From Halocafeteria seosinensis (taxonomy: Eukaryota; Sar; Bigyra; Bicosoecida), in contig LVLI01000696.1 in assembly GCA_001687465.1 (NCBI GenBank), positions 1 through 64,000 on the forward strand: DNA of 64,000 bases. The letters run 5' to 3'. Below, in pieces: positions 24,874 through 33,828 of this stretch; within the stretch, counting starts at the first letter, position 1, and every line of letters begins with the position of its first letter. Under the pieces are notes generated by a model, which searched no databases, was not told the DNA's origin, and was given only the letters and a program-made list of their open reading frames with translations. The position numbers were made by a program, and so were the translations under genes.

Positions 24874-26492
24874 ATGGAGATCCGGAGACAAGATGCGGTG
24901 GATGAGGCCCAGCGGTTGGAGGAATCCTCCAATCAATGGGAGTCATACGACTCCAGAGAGGATTTCGAGCTGCGCAATCTTGTCTTGCTACTGCTGAGAG
25001 GCGAAGAAGAGACCTTTGAAATCCAAGGTAGACCAGGAAGAGGCCTCTTCTTTGAGAAGTACGGGTGGGCTCTCAAACTGAACTCGTACCACTGACACAA
25101 GTTTGGTTTGTCCCTGTGTGGTGTTCTGGCGCTGAACACACGAATAACTAAGCTAGAGGTGGGAGGTGGGGACAGGAACGGATCGGGCCTCGAATATGCT
25201 AGCCAAATTGCTGCAGCGTTGCGTTGGAATTCATCCATCAAGTTCTTTACGTTGCAGATGCCGACGCTTCGAGCGAACGCTACATCCGTCGTTCTTCGAG
25301 CGCTGGGAGATTGTCGTACTCGTCTCCAACGAGTAAGAATACATACCAGTGGCAACGACGAAGATAAGTCTACGGATGAAGAAGTGAATAACTCCTTGGC
25401 AAATTTTATCGGGGGTGAAGGCAGCATTGTGGAGAGCCTCGTGCTTGACATTAGTGGAAGGTTTCGTTCTGATGGGGCCAAAGCGATTGCCCGCTCTTTG
25501 CCGTACAATCACTCGCTGCAGCACCTTAGCCTCAGTAAGCAAGGATTAGGAAATGAAGGAGCTTCTGAAATAGCTATGACCCTCCCCGAGTGTAATTTGA
25601 AGGTACTAAATCTGTCCCAAAACTCAATAGGAGAAGAAGGGGCTCGCTTTCTTGCTCAGGCTTTGGAAATAATCGCTCGCTGGTTGAACTTTCACTTCAG
25701 GCGAATTGGCTTGAGGATGGAGGTGGTAAAGCCATTGCAGAGGCTCTCCAAGTGAACCAATCCTTACGCCTACTAAACTTGGACAGTTGCAAAATCAGAG
25801 AAGGCGGAGCGCGAGCGCTTGGCAAAGCCTTGATGTGCAACCATCGAATTACCTCCGTAGTGATTAGTGGGAGCAGTCTTGCCGATGGGGCGGAAGCGCT
25901 TGGACAAGGTCTAGAAGAGAATAAAGGATTAGTAGAGTTGGGCCTCGAAGGATGCAGTATCTTTGAGGGAGGAACAATGGCGCTTGGAAGAGCTGTGGCC
26001 ATTCATCCTCGTCTCAAGCTCTTGCGTTTAAGAGGGAACGCGATCGGTAAGACAGGGGCACAGGTGCTTCGCCAGTACCTAGATGCTAGAGAGGAAGCTG
26101 GTTTACCATCTTGTTGGGTGTATTACTCTCTCGAGAATGTAAGCGAAGCTCTATTTGTTGCACTGGCACTAGTCAGGTGTTGCTGCTCGTGCTGTCTTTG
26201 TCCGCTCTTCTGGAATGAAGATCTGACTCTTTGCTCGGAAGAAACCGACACATCCCCGGAGAAAGTGCCAGAGGAACAACCTCAACCTCATGGGTGTTGC
26301 CTCGGTTTTTTTGGTCTACTTGGGACAATCAAGGATGCATTTTCGTGTCCTTGTGCACATACACATGATGAGGATGATACCAAAGAAATTGATAGTGTTA
26401 TTCCACTTACTTCAAACGTTGGTCCGTTTTCACGTGAAACGGTTTTGGCTGTGGTCCAGGAAGACGAAGAATACCTTAATACCCTTGAATAA
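24874..26492 (+). pseudogene. RNI-type leucine-rich-repeat gene, apparently disrupted
   Basis: Reading in one frame from 24874, the product starts MEIRRQDAVDEAQRLEESSN, meets an in-frame TGA at 25093-25095, continues in the same frame from about 25108, and then needs a one-base shift at about 25670 (GGAAATAATC) to continue as NNRSLVELSLQANWLEDGGG and on to the stop at 26492. The repeats are of the ribonuclease-inhibitor/NLR type (LxxLxLSxNxIGEEGARxLAxAL), about eight to ten copies. The C-terminal 110 residues are unusual: a hydrophobic stretch followed by Cys clusters (CCCSCCLCPLFW, CCLGFF, CPCAH). A 44-base intron (GTACGG to CACAAG, about 25059-25102) could remove the TGA, but the frameshift has no splicing explanation. 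Either a pseudogene or an assembly error in a real gene. Confidence 0.65.
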
Positions 26493-28582
26493 AGGTATCT
26501 ACAGTTCCTCAGTATGAGATGGAGATGGGGGCCAAGGTTAATAACCGATTGTTCATCAATTCATCAGTTGAAGCACAATCAAGGGGAGGAGCCAAACAAC
26601 ATACCAGCTGCATATGACGTCTACTGGCGTCTATAGCGTACCTGTCTGTACACTCTACGTAGTCTGCGGTTGAGTACTAAGCCATCCATTATTTATTTTA
26701 TTTTGTCTTGCCATTGAATACACCCCTAATTCAAATCCAGAGTACGTGTAACAAAAGATACACGTACAGATGGTGCATTGTCGAAGTGTAAGAACGTCAA
26801 CTGGTCAAGACTGCGTCCACATAGTATTGTCCAGCATGTCTGAAACACGAAAAATCGGTCTTAAAAAAAGAAGATGTGGCATACCCACGATTGGAACAGG
26901 AATTGTCTCCCATCACGTCAGACGGAAAAAGACCTTTTCCCACCTTCTGGTAATATCAGACAAAATTCCAAACTATGTACGTACTGCAGTAGCTACTAAT
27001 TGGTAAGTGGAACTATCATTATACTACAGTGTATACAATACAATCTATTTGAACTAAATTTGAACTAAATTTGAACTATCGGCGGCTGAATAGACACGAC
27101 CAATCAGACATTCTATAGCAGGATTTTTCCGTACTGAGGCGTGTGGGCGAAGAAGGAACAACCGATAAGCGCAACCAAAAAGAAAGAAAGAAAAAAAAGA
27201 TCTGATGTCGACAGATGTCGAGGTACAATGCAGCCAGAGAATGTATACTGGTACGCGATTGACGTCAAGGTCACTTACCCCTTAGCCCGCTCCGAAATCT
27301 GAAAATGCGGAAGCAGCCCACCTTATTAACTAAATAAAATATGTTCATGAAGAAGTAAAAGAATTATTTGGGCCTGAAGAGGAAAGCAGACTGGAAACTC
27401 ATCATGAGGATGAGAACTCCGGCAAAGGGCAGCAAGTAAATTGCTCCCCCAAGAACACGACTCGTTTAGAGCTCTTTGTTTGAAAACGTTGAAGATCGAG
27501 CTACTGGGCCCCACGAGGAATAATATTTTTAGTATTGGTAATCATTGGAAGCGAAGGACTCGCTTGAGTAGCGAACGGTTTGCAAGCACAATAGCATAAT
27601 GGTCGTCACACATAACCTAACCACATTGGCGCGTCGCTGGACTTGGTGGAGATGGACAGATCGACGAGTTGCTGTTTATGATCTGTTAGCATTGTCTGCA
27701 GTTCGAACGTATGCTATAAAGAAGCGATATCTTTTATATTTTCTGATAGCGGTTTTGCTCTTGCTTTCAAAGTTGTTGTCTCCATTCCAAAACCCCCTCA
27801 CGAGGTCGCTATACCCTCGTACATAGCGCTCGGAGCGCTTGGACATTTCACCACGCTTGGCTTTGTGAGATCTACTTCAATGTTGCTTTCAGGCTCTACA
27901 GTCGCTTCGCTTACACTGAAACCGGTCCATTTGACTCTTAAGTAAAACTTAGTTTCCTCTGAACCTGTCTAGGATTCTGTCTACTTTGAGTTTTAATTCA
28001 CGAAATCTGACTGTCGTTCAGTGCTCGGGATAAAACAAACCTTCGTTTTCCGGCTTCAGGAAAAGCCATTTTATGGTAGTTTTCAAAGCGCTCAGTATCC
28101 TTAACTTGAAGCACAGTATCCACCGGGTAAACGACTCCGACAGTCAAAAGCACGTTGCAGTTTACAGTCCAGCTGAATACACGGTGCTTATGATGTTGTA
28201 TGCTATGGAGCATACCCTGTACGCTACAGGCTGAACAACGTTTTCTTCTCCATTCTGGCTACCAGACCTTTTCTTTCTGTTGGATTTTTGAGGAGCCGGT
28301 AAACTCGGCTACAAGTACGAGATCGGGTTGATAGCTATTGGTAATATTGGAGTATATTAAGCTCCGTTGTCAGCTTATAGCTAAAGAACTAAAAGAAAAG
28401 GGTTTTATTCAAGGAGGAATCTGCAAGCTTTAAGCGTTTGAACTGAAAGCTAAGATAATCAAAGCAAAGAGAAGACAAGAACAAACTCCTCAACCTACTA
28501 TCACAACAAGCTCATCACTATTCCGTTTAACACTCCTTTAATTCAGAAACCAAAGCGAAATCTATTTTTGGACTGTTTCAGC
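26493..28582. other. Intergenic region
   Basis: About 2.1 kb without a supported gene, lying between the LRR gene and the right inverted-repeat arm. It contains three tandem copies of TTTGAACTAAA-like words at about 27047-27079 and an A-rich run at 27178-27198. The segment 28300-28550 is richer in A and T than its surroundings and carries short open stretches (for example a lysine-rich peptide at about 28373-28430) ending in stops. No family recognised. Confidence 0.5.
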
Positions 28583-28938
28583 ACTGTACGTCGCTCATGG
28601 GAAACGCGAGAGTGATCCCTTCATACGCACGCTAATTCATGGGTTTCGCTGACTTATCGAATTGTGTGGACACATATAAATATCCAAAATGACAATGCAT
28701 TTTAGCAAATCCTTTAAAGAAGTTGTTATTCACACACGCACCTGTGATAGATACCGGTAGTTGTTGTTTGTAAAACGGGAAGCCATTGAAGGACAAACCT
28801 ATCGAATTTTGCATACTGATTTACGTTTCCTCTTCGACAGACCTATCGAAAATCATTCTTTTCAATGCTCAATTGTTGCACAGTCTTTGTCTCAGGAGCT
28901 TGAGATGGGCAGCGGTTGCATTCAGGACCTTCATATAG

Positions 28939-28977
<39 letters not shown>

Positions 28978-29414
28978 GACAAATAGCCGTGACAAATAGC
29001 CCACCGTCGGGGAGTTGACCGCATCCTCTTAATGAGGAGCGGTATGCGCCCGTGTTAAGCAGCGACACTTTCACTCTGGGATGACTTTCAAGCACACGAA
29101 ATCTTCATGGTTACGGTACGTAGGGAGTCCTAATAGGGAGTAGGACGGCTAATACTAGTTTGGTATAATTCCGATATTCTTATTCATCTTGCCGTAGAAG
29201 ACTTGGAAGAGCATCGTTTCCATCAGTGGCTCGTCGCCTTTCGCTGCTGCAGTGCCGCAATGTGGCGACCTCACAAACCAAAAACCCCTATGGGCCGGGA
29301 AGCAACTGGCGTACATGGTTGTACCAGTTCAATCCCCTTCACTGCGTTGTACAAGACGGAAGCTTGCTGTAAAAAAGAGTGTGAGAAGTGTTGTCTGTAT
29401 TTAGCATTGGATTC
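28583..29414 (-). repeat. Right arm of the large inverted repeat
   Basis: Diverged reverse complement of 23375-24106. Relative to the left arm it carries about 110 extra bases at about 28945-29065: a (CA)n run, a duplicated TGACAAATAGCC word and an imperfect hairpin. The arm ends immediately upstream of the start codon of the FGKY-module gene, so it provides that gene's present 5' flank. Confidence 0.85.
28941..28974. repeat. (CA)n microsatellite
   Basis: A run of about 16 CA units interrupts the right inverted-repeat arm. The left arm has no counterpart, so it arose or expanded after duplication. Confidence 0.9.
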
Positions 29415-29430
29415 ACCAGTTGAGTTCAGC

Positions 29431-30576
29431 ATGAGCATCCCTCATCCCTGGATCGATACCACACCAGAAGCACAAGAGCAGCAAAACAGTCACATGAGCC
29501 ACAGCCAGGGCTGGGCAACCATGAGCACACATTATCCAGGATACGTAAATTCTCCCGGTGAAGTTCGCAGCGTTTCGGTCAGCGAAAGCAGCATTCAAAC
29601 GAGTGACAGAACAGGCTCGGCAGAGGAGGATGAGTGGGACCATGCAGGATGTCATTATGCAGCTGAAGTCTTGCAAAACCAACCAGCGGGAGCGGCCGGC
29701 ATCGCCATCAGCGCTAAGTCCACTGGTGTGGCTGCTGCTCAGCCCCGCACTGCAAAACGAACACTGGTCAGGAGGAAAAGAAGGCGAGAAGATAACGAGG
29801 ACTACTATGTAGAGCGGGAATTCAAATTCGGCAAGTACCGTGGACAAAGTGTCGGTAGGGTTGCAAGACAGCATCCTCAATACCTATATCGCTTCCTGTT
29901 GAACAAGGCAAACACGGACTTTGCTAGAACTCACTTTTTCAAGAACGCCTGGAGAGCACTTGCCCTTGAGAAGCAGCGAATGCCTTTCGGTAAATATTGT
30001 AATAAACGGGTTGACACGATTCATGAGTATGATCCCGAGTATACTCAGTGGTTGAAGCAACAGCACGATGGAAAGGAATGCACAGAGTGGCTTCATTTCA
30101 AATTGAAATTCCTCCTTGGAGAAGAAAGCCTCCCCTCCATCGATGATAAATCTGATGAGGTTCCTGATGGAGATTGTGATAGGACGCGAGTTTTTAACTT
30201 CGGGAAGCATCGAGGTCAAAATATTCAAACAGTGGCAGAGGAATATCCCGCATATCTGTACAAATTGCTGATGAACTCCGATGAGGAGTTTTCCAGGACG
30301 AACTTTTACCGAAATGCATGGCGCGTCCTTGCCTTTGGAGAGCAACGAATGCCATTCGGCAAGCACCGAGGCAAAGTCATCGATACTGTCTACCATTACC
30401 AACCTGACTACATCAAGTGGCTGAAGGAGCAACGTGAAGAAGAGAAGAGAGCTGACGACTGGCTTCTCTTCAAGCTGCGGTTCTTATTTGGCGAAGTAAC
30501 CCTACCTACCGTCGAACCTACACCCGAGAGTATACCGGATGAGTGTTCTTCGGACGACAATGCAGAGGATACCTAA
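29431..30576 (+). CDS. Protein with four tandem FGKY/FGKH modules
   Basis: Single exon, 381 residues, starting at MSIPHPWIDT; the frame stays open upstream into the repeat arm but that part looks non-coding. The N-terminal 115 residues are Ser/Gln-rich and end in a basic patch (RTLVRRKRRRE). Four modules follow, at about residues 131 (EFKFGKYRGQSVGRV), 184 (RMPFGKYCNKRVDTI), 253 (VFNFGKHRGQNIQTV) and 306 (RMPFGKHRGKVIDTV). Each continues with a P-x-Y-x-x-W/L helix (DPEYTQWLKQQ, QPDYIKWLKEQ). Modules 1 and 3, and 2 and 4, are closest, so a two-module unit was duplicated. The module resembles the short C-terminal domain of exonuclease-X-like proteins (DUF3820-like), suspected to bind nucleic acid; no nuclease domain is present here. 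The basic patch suggests nuclear location. Function unknown. Confidence 0.8.
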   Translation: MSIPHPWIDTTPEAQEQQNSHMSHSQGWATMSTHYPGYVNSPGEVRSVSVSESSIQTSDRTGSAEEDEWDHAGCHYAAEVLQNQPAGAAGIAISAKSTGVAAAQPRTAKRTLVRRKRRREDNEDYYVEREFKFGKYRGQSVGRVARQHPQYLYRFLLNKANTDFARTHFFKNAWRALALEKQRMPFGKYCNKRVDTIHEYDPEYTQWLKQQHDGKECTEWLHFKLKFLLGEESLPSIDDKSDEVPDGDCDRTRVFNFGKHRGQNIQTVAEEYPAYLYKLLMNSDEEFSRTNFYRNAWRVLAFGEQRMPFGKHRGKVIDTVYHYQPDYIKWLKEQREEEKRADDWLLFKLRFLFGEVTLPTVEPTPESIPDECSSDDNAEDT

Positions 30577-30999
30577 CTGTGCAAGGCAGTTAGAAAGTGA
30601 TTACCGCTATTTGCTTTGACATGTGTAGCTATGACCAACAATTATTCTTTGTACATCTAGCAATACGTGTAGGGTAACCACGGCACTTTCAATGCGCACG
30701 CACAAGACGTCGTAAATTAGCATAGTGCTGATTTAAAGTTTTCTAGTGCCACTCCGCAAAATGCAAACATACATACTGTATCCAGTTTCCAGCGAAGGAA
30801 GTATTTGGTAACGCTCGCCTAGCCTTGTGTTCCAAATCCTTTACCCATGTGTACCTTGGCAGCGTGTATTGGTATTGCTCCTACCGGAAGACGTGTCTGC
30901 TACAGGCTACGCTACGCCGTGTGAGGGGTGAACCCTATCCGAAACCGGTCCAACATCTTCACGTTGTGGCGCATCAACGTGACTGACAGTTTGGCCGTC
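30577..30999. other. Intergenic region
   Basis: About 420 bases downstream of the FGKY-module gene with no recognisable gene or repeat, up to the retrotransposon remnant. Confidence 0.5.
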
Positions 31000-31913
31000 A
31001 TTAGCTTGCAGAATTTCCGCATCTCCCTTGTTCCCCAGCGGGAGCCCGGTGCTTTCCGGCGATTCTCTTGAGGAACTTGATTGCGCCTTTCCCGAAACCG
31101 CCCGTCGCCTCCATCGCGAACGGGATAATTTCCGTGTGGTGGTCCCTCAGGTGCCCGTATTTTGTCCGCTTCATCTTCTCCGCTTCTGCAGCGATGGTGA
31201 GGGGTCTTCCCGCTGTCCTGGCTAGTCTGTCTCCCATGAGCGGCTTTGGCACTGTCACATCGACGTACAATGTGCTCGTTGGGCCCTTTGCTGGTCCATT
31301 ACTGGCCTCGCCTCTCCTTCTTTCCGTGGGTCTACGAGCACCTCTCTCTCTCTCTCTCTCTCTCTCCACTGGCATGTGACTCATGCGGATGTAGTTCTCC
31401 AGTTCCACTGCTATCCCGTCATGACGGTGGATCCTTTGCGTGGCGTTACCCCAGTGCGTCGTCGATCGGTCCTTCTCCACAGCATTCACCGGGTGGCCCC
31501 GTAAACAGGTTAGTTTGGGGGAGCCGTAGGCGTAGCCGCAGCGCTACCATGTACTCGGCGTCGGTTAGTGTAAATCCTTTCCTTGGTGCGTATAGCCATG
31601 CTGCTGCTTCGTCCGCTTGGCATGCTGTCAGTAACGCTTTCTGCTGTGGGTTCAACGAGTCCGTGTAGCTACTCTCTGCAACATCTTGCTCAGGTGTTTT
31701 TGTAGCTTCGGTTTATTCCAATAGCCTTCGTAGTTCGCATCCGGGAGTCCGATCGTTTCCTGTAACGCGTTCTGATTCTCCGCGAGCCATGGCGGCGGCT
31801 TCTCGCGATATTGCGCGAGCGGGTCCTGCTCGTCTCCAGCCACTTGTTGGATCGTTGGCAGACCGAGTTTTACTGGCCTGGAGAATCAGACTCAGTTGAC
31901 CGGGGTAAGCCAA
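31000..31913 (-). mobile_element. Retrotransposon remnant (3' end of a reverse-transcriptase ORF)
   Basis: Read on the minus strand in several frames, the segment matches the order of conserved pieces after the polymerase domain in non-LTR-type reverse-transcriptase proteins of algae and protists: a KLQKHLSKMLQRV helix (about 31710), AAAWLYAP...LTDAEYMVALRLRLRLP (about 31550-31620), a degenerate Cys/Gly block (ECCGEGPIDD), RHDGIAVELENYIRM (about 31390-31420), YVDVTVPKPLMGDR (about 31240-31265) and FAMEATGGFGKGAIKFLKRI (about 31060-31110). Frameshifts near 31450-31490 and 31660 separate these blocks, and the polymerase domain itself is absent. The element is a decayed 5'-truncated copy. A (CT)n run at about 31341-31370 lies inside it. 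Confidence 0.65.
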
Positions 31914-32640
31914 CTAATACGCACCGAGCCGACTAAACTGAGGACTCAGAGTCACTCAGGTAAGGGAAGCGAACTACATTTCCACTTAGCCGGTAGGCCA
32001 CAAATAATACACACTACTCCTAGCGACACTGGCAGACTGTCTTGGGGTGTGGCACTGACCGGTAGAGATAAATCAAGTGCTCTTGAATACGGTCGTACAA
32101 TGCGCATTGTCCAATTTTATAATAAATAAGTACACTTGACCGCGGAATGCGGGACTCCCGCTAAGTGCAGGTCAGTATGTAGGCACAGGCCCTTCCCGCG
32201 AAGTTGAACACCGCAAGCGGTGCGGTCGCATTGAGTATCTCAGGAAACGGGCCACAAGGATGCCTTGCACTCTTTAACCCATCGGGAAAATCTATGATCG
32301 CATAGCAAGCAATGGAAATATGATCGAAAAGTACAACGCAATGCTGGGAAATTGACCCTGTTTCACCTAGGTGCCTCGTTTCAAGTCTTCATCCTTGACA
32401 GATATGTGCGTCCTCCATTGCACGGGGCTTAGCAGTGCAAGAGGTGGCAGCACGAATTTAGCTCATTCACACTCTGTTCATGAAATACATTGGTAATGAT
32501 GTTGTCAAATTATGCGTATACTCGAGGATAGGGGCGCCATCGAGTGATGGATGATCGAGTGTGCAGCAGGATCCTCCCTTTTGGCCCAAGTAGCAAAGCT
32601 ATTTTTCGCCATTCACTAGTGAATACGCCGTATACAGACG
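31914..32640. other. Intergenic region
   Basis: About 730 bases between the retrotransposon remnant and the rhomboid gene; no gene or repeat seen. The right end should contain the rhomboid promoter. Confidence 0.5.
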
Positions 32641-33806
32641 ATGGTAGGGGTGATACAGGAGTCTATTTCATGCCCCGTGACAACCTTGTTAATACTACTG
32701 AATACGGGGCTCTACCTGTATCAGTGGAACAAGAAAATAGGTGCGTCAGGTTGTCTCCATAGTGGCGAAACGAAGGCTTTATGCACTATATATGGAGACA
32801 TTTGCACTTCCGCCTTGTTGTATGTGTTATACAGCACCGGAATCACTGGCGGTGAGCCTGAAACAAGTGGTGGATGATGGAGAATATTGGAGATTGGTGA
32901 CGGCAGGGTTCACGCATGGCTCAGCCATGCATTTACTGTTTAATATGGCTTCTTTATGGAACATGAAGTTCATTGAATCGAAAGCTTTGGGGAGTCTCGA
33001 GTATCTCAGGGACTCGATTGCCATCCTGGTACGTCGGTAGAGCAAAAAGCGAGGAATTGACGGGCGGGGAATTACCGATTTCTCACTGCAGTTTGTCAGT
33101 AAAGCACTTATGATGCTATTGCACTATTTAGCTAGTAGGAAATTTGGATTTTCCAGGTAAGCTATTTTTCTTTTCTCTCTCTCTCACTCTCTTCTGATAC
33201 AGTAGAGTGGTTCACATATCATGATCGTCGCCGTGACTGGACAGGTTTGACTCTATGATGAGCGTGGGCTATTCGGGTGTGATCTTCGCGTGGATGACAG
33301 TGACCGCCATGTGGAACCCAAGTGGAGAGATTAATGTGTTTGGAAGTTTCAACATCCCTACTACCTTAGCTCCCTTCGGCTCATTACTCTTCACGCAACT
33401 TATTGTTCCGAGGGCATCTTTCACTGGACATCTAGCGGGAATCTTCGCCGGATTTATTGCATCGTTCGGAGCCTTCAGTTGGTTGAACTGGTATTGGATG
33501 ACGGCCCTTGTCGCTACTGTTGGAGCCGTTGCCCTAGTAAGTGCAGTGGCAACCACGTCAGTAAACGTCCCGGGAATTTCGGTAGATCGCGAAATGTGGA
33601 ACCGAAGCTCCCTTAGCGACTTCGTTGTTCCCCGAACGGAGCCCCCAAGAACACGACAAACAGATTGGGGGACTGGACCATCGGGGCGGCCTCTTAGCAT
33701 GGACTCTTCTTCGTTATATGCCCAGTCCGGAGCGGGGGCCAATGCTCCTAGAATGGATCAAATAGAGAGGCAGTATGAACCGTACAGAGATAATCCTCAG
33801 GAGTAG
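32641..33806 (+). CDS. Rhomboid intramembrane serine protease
   Basis: Four exons, join(32641..32740, 32835..33028, 33092..33156, 33245..33806), 306 residues. Rhomboids cut membrane proteins inside the bilayer. The first membrane segment is PVTTLLILLNTGLYLYQW. The conserved block WRLVTAGFTHGSAMHLLFNM contains the family His and Asn. The catalytic Ser is in GYSGVIF (about residue 130) and the catalytic His in FTGHLAGIFAGF (about residue 182). Six membrane segments and a hydrophilic cytosolic C-terminal tail of about 100 residues resemble the RHBDD1/RHBDL4 group, which acts in the endoplasmic reticulum. An in-frame stop closely precedes the ATG. The stop codon lies 22 bases from that of the opposing GCP6-like gene. 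Confidence 0.9.
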
Positions 33807-33828
33807 AAGTTTATTGCGGGATGTTGTG

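Noticed and set aside
28373-28560. Possible AT-rich gene or organelle-derived insert
   Set aside because: Open stretches are short, end in stops and match no family I recognise; kept only as a note in the intergenic entry.
28995-29075. Possible tRNA (CTCTTAAT loop-like sequence)
   Set aside because: The hairpin has a five-base loop and there is no T-loop GGTTCGA or acceptor stem.
31001-31489. 162-residue Arg-rich protein as a normal gene
   Set aside because: Its pieces match the C-terminal blocks of reverse-transcriptase proteins and adjoining blocks are in other frames, so it is part of a decayed element.
32741-32762. A 22-base intron in the rhomboid gene
   Set aside because: Splicing GTGCGT to CCATAG would keep a frame, but the 94-base intron ending in TTATACAG gives the same phase and restores a proper rhomboid sequence (NKKIAPESLAVSLKQV).
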